Shown here piece after piece: positions 49,401 to 58,155 of a stretch of 64,000 nt of DNA. The notes beneath the pieces were generated by a model. The model saw nothing but the letters and a program-made list of their open reading frames with translations. It was not told the origin of the DNA and made no database searches. The translations under genes were made by a program, and so were the position numbers. The stretch spans positions 248,001 to 312,000 of the forward strand of contig NZ_AQGV01000011.1 in NCBI RefSeq assembly GCF_014858725.1. Direction: 5' to 3'. The DNA is from Pseudoalteromonas aurantia 208. Its GTDB lineage: Bacteria > Pseudomonadota > Gammaproteobacteria > Enterobacterales > Alteromonadaceae. Numbering within the stretch: position 1 is the first letter of the stretch; every line of letters starts with the position of its first letter.

Positions 49401-52400
49401 GGCAATGGGCAAAGCAAGGTGTACAGGGCACAAGTAAAGGTGGTATCTGAACTACAGTGGCCAGCACAATTACTAGATACACATTACTTCTTTAGCGAAG
49501 ATCAAGCTGCGGTTGTGCGTATTGACCGAGCAAATTTACCTGAAGACGCCCAGTTTACTTGGTTGGTGGATGCAACTGAAGTTGCGCAAAACACCACTGG
49601 TGAGCTGCAATTGCAACTTGAGGCAGGCAGTTATGAATTAGCGGTGACGGTGACTTCTTTGAGCCTGAGCCCGGCATCAAAAAGCTATACGGCGCAGCTT
49701 GAAGTTGAAAACGATGCAGTGTACTCAGCCTGCTACCCAACGAAAGATTTGACCGATGATGAGTTAAAAAATACCGTGCCAGAGAACGATATTCCATGGG
49801 TTGGGGGCGGCTATGCCCGTGTTGAGGATATTGAACGCGGTTTTAATTATGCCAGAAAAATAGATTCCACTGTCACCGCTAAGTTGAAACTGCCGCAACA
49901 GTCTCGGTGGGATAGCATGAGTATACATGAGCAGGCACTGTACATCTTAAATGCTGAACGAATTGCGCGAGGGTTAGCGCCACACCATGCAATTTCCAAT
50001 GAACTCAATATCGTTTCGCAAACGTATGCCCAGTATTTACTTGATAATAATACGCTTGGTCATATTCGAGCGCATGATAACGCCACAGTGGTTGACCGTA
50101 TCGTTGAGCAGTTAGGTGATATTAATCAAATATTACCTCAGCGCTGGGGAGCCGGTGAGGTGATTGTTGCTGACCAAGCAAGTACCACCAGCAGTGAAAG
50201 CATAGCGAAGGCACTGTACGTATTTTTATACCAAGATAAATACACGTACAGCCCAAATCCCGATAGTTTTGGCCCACCTTGGGCGCATCGACAAGGGCTA
50301 CTTATAGGCATGAAGGGGGCCAAAGGAGTCATAGGCCTAGGTATTGCAAAAGGTCTGTATACCCTGTCAGGTCAGCAATGGTTCGCAAATCTGAGTGTAT
50401 TAAATACGGTGTATTATCACGCCCCGAGTTGGCCTTCAGAGCTTGGTACACTGGTAACAACCGATGTGAGCGAAGCAACGCGCTGTGCGAATACCAGTAT
50501 AGAATTGCCGCACGATGACTTATTAACCGGCATTAATGTTTACCCAGAACGCGTAGACCTAGTACCAGGTATGACCCAGCAGCTCACTGTGATGGGAACG
50601 TATAACAATGGGGAAACCAAAACGCTTGATATATTAACTGACTTAGAAGGTCCGGCTCAAAACATATTTAGTTTTGCCAACAATGTGGTGACCGCAAAGC
50701 AAGCGGGTACGACAGAGCTGGTGATAAGAGCCGGTGATGTGCTGTCGAGCCCCATTGAAATTCAGGTTGGCGAGCCCACAGTGCGTGATGAGAAAGTGAG
50801 TGGTTTTGCCAAGCAATACCAGCATTTAATTGCAGATAACGCCACGATAAAAGACTTTCCAGAGTCGATGATGGCCATTTACAACGGCGTGATCACCAAT
50901 AATGCAGGGACACCTTTGGCCGGTGCAACCATTGCTTTTGCGGGCTCTCCTGAATTTGGCAGCGTTAAAAGTAATGCGCAAGGCGCATATGCGATTGCAG
51001 GACGGGCGGGAAGCGTGTCGATTGAGGCTTCTATGGTGGGTTATCTCAGGGTGCAAACTACCTTGGTTGGTGACAATTTATCGTGGAATCATGTATCGAC
51101 AATATCACTGCAAGCCATAGATCAAAAAGCCACCACCATTACGCTGTCAGAGCACATCGCACACCGCCACCAATCCACGCCAGTTGTTGATGAGTTTGGT
51201 GAACGTTCTACCACATTGGTGTTTGATAATGTGACACAAGTCACGGTTAAAAACCCAAATGGAAGTCGTCGTCAATTAAATAAAATAACGGTCCGTGCGA
51301 CGGAGTTTGAGAAACCGGCTTCCATGCCGGGGTCATTGCCTGTTGAAACTGCATTTACGTATTGTTCAGAGCTTGATATTGCTGGCGTAGCTGACAATGA
51401 AACGGTCGAGTTTGATCAACCTGTTGCCATGTATGTTGATAACTTTTTGAACTTTCCGGTCGGAGAGTTGGTGCCAGTGGGCTACTACGATCGAGTCGAG
51501 TCTAAGTGGAAGGCCGCCGAAAATGGGGTGGTGGTTAAACTACTCGATAGTAATAACGATGGCGTGATTGATGGTGCTGATTACACCGGAGATGATGTGG
51601 CGGATGATATTGATGGTGACGGAGAAACCATTGATGAAGTCGCAGGTATTGAAAACTACGAAGCCGGTAAAACCTACTGGCGTGGGCAAATGCGGCATTT
51701 TACGCCGTATGATTTCAACTGGTCAGCCAATTCAGATGGCGCGCCGCCGACAGAGGTCGACATTTTAGAAGGCGACGACAAAGAGGTTGATGAAGACAAC
51801 GACGAATGCGCCGCCGTTAGCTCGTATATTAAACCTAAAACATTAGAGTTGCATGAAGATATAACCGTGTTAGGCACGGGTATGACATTACATTATAACA
51901 GTGCGCGTACCTCTGACTATCACCATATTATAAAAGCCAATGTGAGTGACCTATCGTTGCCGCAAGGGGTGAATAAAATACACGCTGTGCTGGAAGTGGC
52001 AGGGCACCGTTTTGAACAGTTACTTGATGCGACCATCATGCAGCAAGTTACCTTTAAATGGGATGGGCTGGATGTTCAAGGCAATGCGGTTAAAGGTGAA
52101 ATAAAAGCCAAATTACGAGTGGGTTATGAATATACCAGCCAATATTTAAGTGCAGGTAATATTGCTCAATCGGGTTTAAGACCAAATCAGGAATCCCCTC
52201 GTTGGGCGCAGTGGGGAGGAGATTCACTGAATGTTGCTGGCAGAGAAGCACTAATAAAGTGGTCGAACTCAGTGGTGACCTTATATGCAGCACCGGAGAG
52301 TGACATTGCCAACGGCTGGAGCTTGTCAAATCATCATAGGCGTGACCGTGTTGGTAACCTGTATTTGGGTGATGGTGAAATTGAAAAAGCGCCCGACAGC

Positions 52401-55400
52401 TCAACCATTGTGGATACTGGGGTGACGCTGAGTGTGGTTGATGGTGATGATGGTTTTTATACCTCAGTGAGTAAACCACTTGATTATACGGTTACAACAG
52501 AGGGCCATATACTCGACAACAACACGCAATTAATGTGGCAAGCCGCCCCGTCGACTGGGCTTTATACCAAAGCGGCAGCCAGTGCGTATTGTGATGCGCT
52601 CCCTGATCGTAATAATAGTTATTGGCGACTGCCAAGGTTCACCGATATTTTATATACCGTCGATAAAAGCGGCAAAGAACGCGATATTTTTGTGTATACC
52701 ATCAATAGCAGTTTAGCTAATACAGCAAACACTATTTGGTTGGAGGACTCATTAGATCAAGCGCAAACACATAAAGTACTGTGTGTGGCAGGGCAAGAGG
52801 TTGGGCTCGAACGCACGGGGTCTCCGTTAAAAAGAAAGCCAGCATTAGAGCTGGTGGATAATCGCGCCAACGCCATGCAATGGCAAGATACGCCCGACAA
52901 TGTGGGCGGGCAGCATACTTGGCGTGAAGCAATCAATTATTGCGAAGATTTAACCCATGCTGGATTCTCTGATTGGCGCTTGCCGACGGTGAATGAATTT
53001 ATAAAAATGGGTGCAAATAATCTCTTTTTTGGGATGACTGCGTTTGCCCATGAAGATGTCAACGTCGCAGATGGTGAGAACGAAGATTTATGGCACCCTT
53101 ATGTTGATTGGCGAAAACTCTACTGGACATCCACCCCCAATATTGGAGCGCCTGAATTAGAGGCGTGGGCGGTAGAAATGAGTGGCTTTGGCTATCATGG
53201 TTATTCGCAGCAAGATGAGCTTGCCAATGTACGCTGCATACGAAAAGACTTAGACAGTAAAGCCAGCCAGTATCACTTTAACAAAGCCAATCAGCATGTG
53301 AGCACGTTAGATAAAGAAACCGGCAAATTGCTACTGACGTTTGAGTATGCTGAGGCACATAATAAGCTGAATGCCATTGTTGACCGATTTGGTAATACCT
53401 TACGTATTGAGCGTGATGACGCGGGTCAAGTGACGCAATTGATAGCCCCTTCAGGGCTAATAACCACATTAGAGATTGATGAGCAGCATAATTTAAAACG
53501 TGTTGAATACCCCGATGGCAGTATGCACCAATTTAGTTATATTGGGCAGTTACTAAACCATCAAATAGACCCCAATGGTAACGTGTTTGAGCGCTTTTTT
53601 AATGCCGATGGGCGCATTACGCGCAGTGAAGACCCTGAAGGCGGAGCATGGCGTTATTACAGTGAGCTCAGTGCCACAACCGGGGAGTTCATTTATGGTT
53701 ATACCACGGCGCAGAATAATCGTTTTGAAATAACTGAGTCAATCAATGACGGGGCTAAGCAAGTCTCCACTCGCCGACTCGATGGCACCACAGATACGTT
53801 AACAGCCAAAGGCCTTGGTTATATCCATCAGGTGGGAGGCATGTCCTATGAAATGGGGACGGCAGGCGGAGGCTCACCGGTATATTACACCGTTAAGTCA
53901 CCAGGGGGGATCAAGATTAATGCCGTGATGAGGCGCTTTAGCGAAAATAATATCAGCGGTTTAACCACTGAAACCAATGAACGTAAAGTGATTGAAAGCC
54001 GGCATTACAAGCAAGCGCAAAAGTTTGTGAGAAATACCAGTTTGGGCCGCGCAACCACCACCTATTATGACCCGGATACCTTGCTGACTACCAAAACCCA
54101 GATTGATGGATTTGCCGCGACCCATTACGAGTATGATGGCTATGGCAGAGTAACCCGAGTATCACAAGGTGAGCGTAGCAGCACATATAGCTATGATGAC
54201 AGTGCTCAAACAGGCCCCGGATTTTTAGCGTCGGTTGTCAATAGTGAAATGCAACAAAGCGATTTTAGCTATGACCAACTCGGGCAAGTGATAGAAACCT
54301 TACTATCGTCAGGAGGGAGTGCCTCGCAGCGTACCGCATTCAGTTATGATAAAAACGGCAACGTGAATGGGGTAACCGCAGATGGTCGCAGCCAACATAG
54401 CTTTGCATTTGACGGCAATAACCAAGTTGTTGCGTCGCAGCCCCCTGTGGCGGAGAACCTGACGAATACCACCATAAGCTATGTTTATGATACCGACCGC
54501 CGTATTCAAGAATATACGCGTGCAAGTGGCGATAAGTTAACCTTTATTTATGGGGAAGGGGTCGATAGGCTTGAGGCGATTAATATGTCGCAAGGGTTAT
54601 ACGAATATCAGTATGATACGGCGGGTAACCTGACCCAAATTGATGCACCCAATGGCAGCCAAACGGTGTATACATATGATGGTTTAATCGTAAAAGAAGC
54701 GACTTGGTCAGGTGCGGTGTCGGGGCATTATGGGGTCACCCATAATACCCATGGTTTAGTAAACAAAGCCTGTATAAATGCTGATGAGTGTATTGAATAC
54801 AAATACGATGCGGATGGCTTACTAACCCAAAGTGGCGCTATATCATTAACGCGCGCCAGTGACAAAGGCGGCGCAATAACGCATAGCACACTGGCAGGGC
54901 TGTCACATGCGTTAACGTACAACCAATATGGTCAGGTAAGTGCGCAGCATTTTGAGCATGACGCAACCACCTTATACTCAAGTGATTTACAGTTTGATAC
55001 CGTTGGCCGCGTGACGCATAAAGCACAGCAGGTACTTGGTGTTGATGAGGTTGTATTGTATGAGTACGATGACGTAGGGCGATTAGCACAAGTCACACTC
55101 GGTGAGGATGTTACCCGTTATGACTATGACAGCAATGGTAATCGTCTTTCTGTAGAACACGTTAGTGCAGCTGGGACGCAAAATCGAGCGGCGCGCTATG
55201 ATGCACAAGACCGGTTAATTGAATTCGCGGGCTGCCAATATAGCTACAGTGTTGATGGTGAGCTGGCCACTCGTGAATGTGGTACAACTACGCACAGTTA
55301 CACCTATACCGTGTTCGGCAACTTGCAAGGGGTGGAGGTGTCTGACAATGGCACGTTGGTAAAACAAATCACCTACCAAATAGATGCCGAACATCGCCGC

Positions 55401-56387
55401 GTAGGCAAGCACCTTAATGGCGAGTTTGTGGCAAGCTTTTTATATGCCGGAGGCTTGAACCCGATTGCGCAGCTCAATGACGCGGGCGAGGTGGTTGCCA
55501 GGTTTGTATACGGGTCTCAATCACATGTGCCTGATTACCTAGAACGTGATGGCAAGCAATACCGTATCATAACCGACCACATAGGCTCAGTGCGTTTGGT
55601 GGTTGATGTGGCGTCATCAGAGGTTATGCAAGCGCTCAGTTACGATGCCTTTGGGGTGGTACTCAGTGATAGTAACCCAGGGTTTCAGCCCTTTGGTTTT
55701 GCGGGGGGATTGTATGACCATGATACGCAGTTAGTGCGTTTTGGCGCGCGGGATTATGACGCCGCCACGGCCCGCTGGACAGCCAAAGATCCAGTGGGGT
55801 TTGCAGGAGGAGATACCAACCTGTATGCTTATGTTGGTAGCGATCCGGTCAACTTTATAGACCCAACAGGGCATGTTGCATGGCTTGTTTTACCCGCGGT
55901 AAAAAGCTTATATGGCTATGCAGAAGATGTAGCATGGCAAATGTTGGTGGAAGGCAAATCGTTTGGGTGTGTAGACCAGCAGAGCGCACTGGCATCAGGG
56001 CTTATGAATGCCTTGCCAGCGGGTATGGTCGCGAAGTATCTTGGGAAGGTTGGGAAGGGAGCTACAAATGTTGCTCAATTTGAAAAGTATCGTTCACTGT
56101 TAGCCGCTAATGAGATTCTTGCCGCGAAAAGAGTAGGCTCAGCATTAAGAAAATCAGATAAAAACCATTTATCTGCAAGCTTTTTGAGTAAAGAACAATT
56201 AGCATCGGGGAAAGTCTTTCCTCTTAAAGGCAGTGATAACGTGCAAAGAACACTTCTCCAAACAAAGGGCAACTTAGATGGTAAAGTTGGTGTCTTTGAG
56301 TATATTTTGGAGCCAAATGGACAAGTTTCTCACCAGTTATTTAAAAAAGGAAAGATAAATGGCATCCCGACCAAAATTACACAATAA
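43461..56387 (+). CDS. giant secreted Rhs/YD-repeat polymorphic toxin
   Basis: The 4308-residue product starts with a Sec signal (1-22). Approximate module order: SH3b-like repeats (24-92, 93-155, 243-315, more to 900) alternating with Ig-like strands; thrombospondin-type-3 Ca loop (1090-1120, DYDNDGIPDTIDYCP); two DUF1566 modules (1145-1420); PKD-like sandwiches (1435-2080); CAP/SCP domain (2150-2325); Big_2 (2353-2437); carboxypeptidase-regulatory-like (2470-2535); Ca-binding DSNNDGVIDGADYTGDD (about 2695); two more DUF1566 (3005-3265); YD repeats (3290-4013); Rhs core end ([21 protein letters not shown], about 4110-4137); pre-toxin (to 4198). The last 110 residues are the toxin tip, ending in GVFEYILEPNGQVSHQLF then GKINGIPTKITQ; this resembles tips of other Rhs/LXG toxins, activity unassigned. 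AGCATGGAAGC precedes the ATG. Confidence 0.92.
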   Translation: MTVLRFFLLAFSFFIPLFVQAAGVCDVVEVVKNVNVRNSPHKAGEKLGYIKTPQRYVVNDSSGKWASIYFGETGGWAYAPGYLNHVESSCVRITNVTSGVNVRAEASSSSEKLGRANKGSLRVVKATHGNWQEIWFAGRTGFIHKNYLETADEAFDVTSTPSLTTKPLTAYEYAITTSDPLVEYQLDSGPSGMSLVSNKIVWTPNSDQVGEHGVKVILTSLTNRVQVNHEFTLTVEPVEQYTACDAVEVIKGVNVRVGAGSNFEKIGYLTKNQKYKMLNKAGSWYQIWFNEQAAWVYGKGYLKQFRASCTDSVKAKKAEVFDLDNRSFTPPHYASVGSQWVIKGAIGEYFEIFYNASTALIEKTAFLDPAVDAKIISNPVTELFAHQYYAYQIALNVSLYTSTLSLVEAPVGMTLSATGLLQWYPEEGNIGTHTVGLELTSETGGVSAQTFSVNVSATPTAEHTCEAVTLKRNLSIRTELNDPNIVEFVKGDRKYLVKEQQGNFLHIFDGFPLGWVHTREVKHRFNTDCAKVTKEGGTGYREANVNSSKMFPLDTEWQFFKLKSDDEWTQFGQYNYYDAFEKGWLENQYVSVTQGNVPVQFLDNRVEVGQTVQRDIQHEVRQGDVYVYQPVLNKYIDNPHYQILSGNAGLAVDQHTGELSWLAPSDDMGQLQSEVLVRDEQGYFDVLQFNVDVTADSSQSCQVVEAKDVTANGAAVFASSTSQSGVGNIYTRQYYVIKEASSTRYEIYYDEQTRWVDKNTVQVTSSKHCVKSYGTRQVKDGYFNFDSAVLGNIHSGSWWAVSGSADESHQISFKGRAGWVQKSRLSSIPPLAKMNFIGSAKEYQPIYLDSIQSQVTQNGFYVTYQWRLDGELISRDGFHTLSGLRAGDYQLSLTVIEKGRSDTVHQQFKVLPANIEPPSITSIPQYVAVIGEAYLYQVTATEQPTSYELLSAPDGMYVTDSGQLVMQTPGGEPQEQVSLQLNFSNDVSLIHSYRLNTAQDNSPPTIYSSPTTDAQVGVEYRYAVNARDAQVFSPYMYLKSAPHGMAISNGNKVVWTPSASDVGDVAVELVVTDGHMEALQAFTITVRVGADYDNDGIPDTIDYCPETPDSEAVNELGCSDAQMASQHSQDYSQVPKTGSHVSYGTFDDGFYQRGVQHTFERETENVIKNTVTGQLWADIDSGLGEVKWQEAQDYCQNMQLDGHSDWRLPNRFELFYLLDRSQSGSYLPKAFNALSQHTFWDGVITEFNMTVGRSIRSAFIIDTQKGNFDSWNDVETSSAGVMCVQGKQEFIQDTGRFSGGRYDNTSRLLWEGDDTSRPTSTVQRTWHESVNYCENLSLAGFDNWRLPNVNEIFSLFGLYSRGEVIGYISEFSMWTSTASLYRENNVDTLHRNNRKYLSLNPKDKDATRAEIYDQHGYARCVTDFPEPEIQVDYQPVLYFGDALTFNTEGSTVNGHATTVTWALNCGEQDCRRAITDESTNKFPDVGQYSIEAQFKYHGLIYTRSYPLTVMRNEQNTRPTLSAVEDINTRFERKFLYGDLGDELQFEVTDDNVRHLPCKDVTACDLPPVCESSVLCDQYTSIEVVEWPDNITLGHPSIDGPFNSPRKFLKPLEGNSFASWVNYRIQNRDADLTTQMRVRAFDGQDYSEVVTVNFDLRRDLVDSALPDMERIHPLGRAVSVVKGGSYTLQPKLADVSNDFEITYVDLETNERVTQRTLELRNLTKTKRFNVEVKDLHFNTVTESPVTIFVIDYKAHVDAHIGAGQIFITSEGSANTAQWYLNGVLLPEQTSSSLRLTLGVGTHELKVSVTDSEGGQYTYIITVTVHDWPEQVLPEQVIAIDGEQKYISVDKTLSRFDGLTYEWRVDGQRVTDGHTSVYAFQASLGSYDVTVKVGNDNSKTYSTRVIVVPAKKNWPLDLLNPEYEFVGQEPVEIKAKAYSEFENYHYAWKVNKDVIDTQGANALIFDYPFGTYQLELTLSSPYGNGQSKVYRAQVKVVSELQWPAQLLDTHYFFSEDQAAVVRIDRANLPEDAQFTWLVDATEVAQNTTGELQLQLEAGSYELAVTVTSLSLSPASKSYTAQLEVENDAVYSACYPTKDLTDDELKNTVPENDIPWVGGGYARVEDIERGFNYARKIDSTVTAKLKLPQQSRWDSMSIHEQALYILNAERIARGLAPHHAISNELNIVSQTYAQYLLDNNTLGHIRAHDNATVVDRIVEQLGDINQILPQRWGAGEVIVADQASTTSSESIAKALYVFLYQDKYTYSPNPDSFGPPWAHRQGLLIGMKGAKGVIGLGIAKGLYTLSGQQWFANLSVLNTVYYHAPSWPSELGTLVTTDVSEATRCANTSIELPHDDLLTGINVYPERVDLVPGMTQQLTVMGTYNNGETKTLDILTDLEGPAQNIFSFANNVVTAKQAGTTELVIRAGDVLSSPIEIQVGEPTVRDEKVSGFAKQYQHLIADNATIKDFPESMMAIYNGVITNNAGTPLAGATIAFAGSPEFGSVKSNAQGAYAIAGRAGSVSIEASMVGYLRVQTTLVGDNLSWNHVSTISLQAIDQKATTITLSEHIAHRHQSTPVVDEFGERSTTLVFDNVTQVTVKNPNGSRRQLNKITVRATEFEKPASMPGSLPVETAFTYCSELDIAGVADNETVEFDQPVAMYVDNFLNFPVGELVPVGYYDRVESKWKAAENGVVVKLLDSNNDGVIDGADYTGDDVADDIDGDGETIDEVAGIENYEAGKTYWRGQMRHFTPYDFNWSANSDGAPPTEVDILEGDDKEVDEDNDECAAVSSYIKPKTLELHEDITVLGTGMTLHYNSARTSDYHHIIKANVSDLSLPQGVNKIHAVLEVAGHRFEQLLDATIMQQVTFKWDGLDVQGNAVKGEIKAKLRVGYEYTSQYLSAGNIAQSGLRPNQESPRWAQWGGDSLNVAGREALIKWSNSVVTLYAAPESDIANGWSLSNHHRRDRVGNLYLGDGEIEKAPDSSTIVDTGVTLSVVDGDDGFYTSVSKPLDYTVTTEGHILDNNTQLMWQAAPSTGLYTKAAASAYCDALPDRNNSYWRLPRFTDILYTVDKSGKERDIFVYTINSSLANTANTIWLEDSLDQAQTHKVLCVAGQEVGLERTGSPLKRKPALELVDNRANAMQWQDTPDNVGGQHTWREAINYCEDLTHAGFSDWRLPTVNEFIKMGANNLFFGMTAFAHEDVNVADGENEDLWHPYVDWRKLYWTSTPNIGAPELEAWAVEMSGFGYHGYSQQDELANVRCIRKDLDSKASQYHFNKANQHVSTLDKETGKLLLTFEYAEAHNKLNAIVDRFGNTLRIERDDAGQVTQLIAPSGLITTLEIDEQHNLKRVEYPDGSMHQFSYIGQLLNHQIDPNGNVFERFFNADGRITRSEDPEGGAWRYYSELSATTGEFIYGYTTAQNNRFEITESINDGAKQVSTRRLDGTTDTLTAKGLGYIHQVGGMSYEMGTAGGGSPVYYTVKSPGGIKINAVMRRFSENNISGLTTETNERKVIESRHYKQAQKFVRNTSLGRATTTYYDPDTLLTTKTQIDGFAATHYEYDGYGRVTRVSQGERSSTYSYDDSAQTGPGFLASVVNSEMQQSDFSYDQLGQVIETLLSSGGSASQRTAFSYDKNGNVNGVTADGRSQHSFAFDGNNQVVASQPPVAENLTNTTISYVYDTDRRIQEYTRASGDKLTFIYGEGVDRLEAINMSQGLYEYQYDTAGNLTQIDAPNGSQTVYTYDGLIVKEATWSGAVSGHYGVTHNTHGLVNKACINADECIEYKYDADGLLTQSGAISLTRASDKGGAITHSTLAGLSHALTYNQYGQVSAQHFEHDATTLYSSDLQFDTVGRVTHKAQQVLGVDEVVLYEYDDVGRLAQVTLGEDVTRYDYDSNGNRLSVEHVSAAGTQNRAARYDAQDRLIEFAGCQYSYSVDGELATRECGTTTHSYTYTVFGNLQGVEVSDNGTLVKQITYQIDAEHRRVGKHLNGEFVASFLYAGGLNPIAQLNDAGEVVARFVYGSQSHVPDYLERDGKQYRIITDHIGSVRLVVDVASSEVMQALSYDAFGVVLSDSNPGFQPFGFAGGLYDHDTQLVRFGARDYDAATARWTAKDPVGFAGGDTNLYAYVGSDPVNFIDPTGHVAWLVLPAVKSLYGYAEDVAWQMLVEGKSFGCVDQQSALASGLMNALPAGMVAKYLGKVGKGATNVAQFEKYRSLLAANEILAAKRVGSALRKSDKNHLSASFLSKEQLASGKVFPLKGSDNVQRTLLQTKGNLDGKVGVFEYILEPNGQVSHQLFKKGKINGIPTKITQ

Positions 56388-56398
56388 GGCAAAGTAAA

Positions 56399-56896
56399 AT
56401 GGGCTATTTAGTAACGCTTCCAACGTACGAGTTTGCAGTTAGATTAGCAAGTTATTCTTGGGGGGAATTGTTATCAGCAGTAGAGCGCCAGATTGTTTCT
56501 CGGCAATTTGTGATTGAACATGCCATGGCAGAATTAATTGTTATGGAAAAATATCCAGATGCATTACTTGAGTTGGCATCTTTGAATAAAGGTGATGATA
56601 TTCATCCGTATATAGACGACCTCGTGGAAAATGAAGTGTCTGTCTCTGATGTGGATGAAAAAGTATTATTTTTAGTTCTTTCTTGGCTTTTTGAAACTAA
56701 AGAGCTCTATGATGAGCCATTAGCTATAGTTGAGGAAATTTATGCTGACTTTGATTATCCCGAGTGTATTAGTGGTTTTATACGTTATATGCCATCAGAA
56801 GAGCCAAGTTTAGGAACTGTAGAAGAGAATAAACTTAGGTTAATAGGTAAATGGGAAAGCTATATAGATGAGAAATATAGAGAGTACAATTCTTGA
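56399..56896 (+). CDS. immunity protein of the expressed Rhs toxin (DUF2247-like)
   Basis: The 165-residue acidic protein starts 11 bp after the Rhs stop. It matches DUF2247 as remembered: ELLSAVERQIVSRQFVIEHA, LASLNKGDDIHPYID, LFLVLSWLFETKELYDEPL and IVEEIYADFDYPECISGFIRY. Members of this family are found as immunity partners next to polymorphic toxins. It should neutralise the toxin tip encoded at the 3' end of the upstream gene. Confidence 0.8.
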   Translation: MGYLVTLPTYEFAVRLASYSWGELLSAVERQIVSRQFVIEHAMAELIVMEKYPDALLELASLNKGDDIHPYIDDLVENEVSVSDVDEKVLFLVLSWLFETKELYDEPLAIVEEIYADFDYPECISGFIRYMPSEEPSLGTVEENKLRLIGKWESYIDEKYREYNS

Positions 56897-56910
56897 TACT
56901 TTCTTATAAA

Positions 56911-57165
56911 GAGGTCGAGTCACTTACTTTACAGTATCTCCTCATAAATAGATAAAATAACAAGGGCTATCTAAGGCCCTTTTTGTTTTTAGCATTAAGC
57001 AGAGTAATAAAATGTGTCACTCTGAATTTATTTCAGAGCCTATTTTGAAATTTAGTATCAAGGTTAAGATGGACCCTGACCTGCGTCAGCGCGACGGATG
57101 TGTGAGAGTTGGTATTTAGGCGCAGCTCATGATTGGCGGTTAACCTCTGAAAGAAGCCGTAACAG
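56911..57165 (+). repeat. inter-cassette block, copy 1 (terminator plus REP-like hairpin)
   Basis: The block contains GAGGTCGAGTCACTTACTT, CTCCTCATAAATAGATAAA, a terminator (AGGGC loop GCCCT plus T-run, about 56962-56985), the palindrome CTCTGAATTTATTTCAGAG (about 57020-57038) and CCTGACCTGCGTCAGCGCGAC. It ends in CAGCTCATGATTGGCGG and AAGAAGCCGTAACAG before the Rhs-homologous sequence resumes. Closely similar blocks are at 59919-60149, 62841-63022 and, partly, 63049-63170. Confidence 0.85.
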
Positions 57166-57269
57166 GTTTATATGGTTATGCAGAAGATGTAGCATGGCAA
57201 ATGTTGGTGGAAGGCAAATCGTGTGTAGCGCTGTTTATAAGGTAACAGAGCGCACTGGCATCAGGGCTT
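57166..57269 (+). pseudogene. Rhs pre-toxin fragment of cassette 2, closed by TAA
   Basis: The sequence copies the Rhs gene near 55906-56010 ([19 protein letters not shown], six bases deleted) but replaces the DQ-coding bases by a segment giving CVALFIR and a TAA at 57243-57245. The reading frame then resumes as QSALASGL into the toxin tip. It cannot be translated from an Rhs core as it stands. Confidence 0.8.
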
Positions 57270-57659
57270 ATGAATGCCTTGCCAGCGGGTATGGTCGCGA
57301 AGTATCTTGGGAAGGTTGGGAAGAAGGTAGGCAGTGGCGCTGAAAATGTAAATGCGCAGTCTGCGCTTAGGGCGAAGCTTTCCGGACTGGAGAAGGCCCA
57401 ACAAAATGCGGCTACGACGCGACAACTTCCTGATGGTCGCACACGTTATTATACCAAAGAGGTTCCTGCGAGAACTGAGGGGCCAACGCGTGGTGCTTCG
57501 TTTGTCACTGAACATAATCCTAAAACTGGTGGTGTGAGGCAGTGGATGGAAAGCTACAACCATTCTGGGCAAGTAAATAGGGTTCATCCGAAGTCAATTA
57601 ATGGCCAGACGGTCAATTCTCAACATTATCCACCAACTGCGAGGGAGTTAGGGTTATGA
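57270..57659 (+). CDS. orphan Rhs toxin tip, cassette 2
   Basis: The 129-residue frame begins with the pre-toxin motif MNALPAGMVAKYLGKVGKK. It continues with a distinct domain: LPDGRTRYYTKEVPARTEGPTRGASF, VTEHNPKTGGVRQWMESYNHSGQVNRVHPK and NSQHYPPTARELGL. Similar C-terminal domains (RVHPK...HYPPT) are common in Rhs/CDI toxins as recalled; activity unknown. There is no own signal or delivery domain, so it is a silent tip. Its stop overlaps the immunity start in ATGA. Confidence 0.75.
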   Translation: MNALPAGMVAKYLGKVGKKVGSGAENVNAQSALRAKLSGLEKAQQNAATTRQLPDGRTRYYTKEVPARTEGPTRGASFVTEHNPKTGGVRQWMESYNHSGQVNRVHPKSINGQTVNSQHYPPTARELGL

Positions 57660-57886
57660 CGCTTTCAGCGAAAGAACTAAGTCGTGTATTAAAAGCAGAG
57701 CTTGATAAAGGCTACGACGTTGTAAGAGTAGCCCGCGTTGCATTCCAACTTTATCAAGATCATGGGGTTGAACTGACTCCTGATCTTGATGATAAGCTTC
57801 TTCAGTTGATGGCTATGGAGGAGGGGCCTGAATTTGAGTTTTCGGAGGATGAGTTAAGGACATTTGCGGAGGAGTTGGCGGGATAG
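57656..57886 (+). CDS. immunity protein, cassette 2
   Basis: The 76-residue acidic, helical protein (MTLSAKELSRVLKAELDKGYD start) has its ATG in an ATGA overlap with the toxin stop, the usual coupling of toxin and immunity genes. No named family recalled. It should protect against tip 2, whether or not the tip is expressed. Confidence 0.75.
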   Translation: MTLSAKELSRVLKAELDKGYDVVRVARVAFQLYQDHGVELTPDLDDKLLQLMAMEEGPEFEFSEDELRTFAEELAG

Positions 57887-57920
57887 TTTTTTGATGTAGC
57901 GATGCAGTAATGTGACAAAC

Positions 57921-58155
57921 AGGGGGAGGAAATCCCTAAAAGATCAAGCGAGTGATTTAGTTTCAGTTAATGACTTGCCAGCAATCAGAACTTTTGAACG
58001 AGATGGGAAAGTTTTTTCTCTCGATAATCGTCGGTTAAAAGCTTTCCAAGAAGTTGGCGTACCAATACGGACGCAGATGAAATAGCAAATGAAGCATTCA
58101 AATTTACGAGTAAGAATGAGGGGGCTTCTATTAGAATCCGTGGAGGCGGTTTGTA
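57921..58155 (+). pseudogene. frameshifted Rhs toxin tip, cassette 3
   Basis: Two adjoining frames encode one domain. The first, from about 57921, contains LPAIRTFERDGKVFSLDNRR and LKAFQEVGVPIRT, then hits TAG near 58083-58085. The second continues DADEIANEAFKFTSKNEG and ends IRIRGGGL at TAA 58154-58156. The DNRRLKAFQ pattern is typical of known Rhs/WapA C-terminal toxins (recalled). A frameshift near 58070 has killed it, and no pre-toxin copy precedes it. Confidence 0.7.

Noticed and set aside
52090..52479. 129-residue minus-strand frame in the giant Rhs gene
   Set aside because: It is a shadow of the GC-biased codon pattern of the Rhs frame; composition is unlike a protein.
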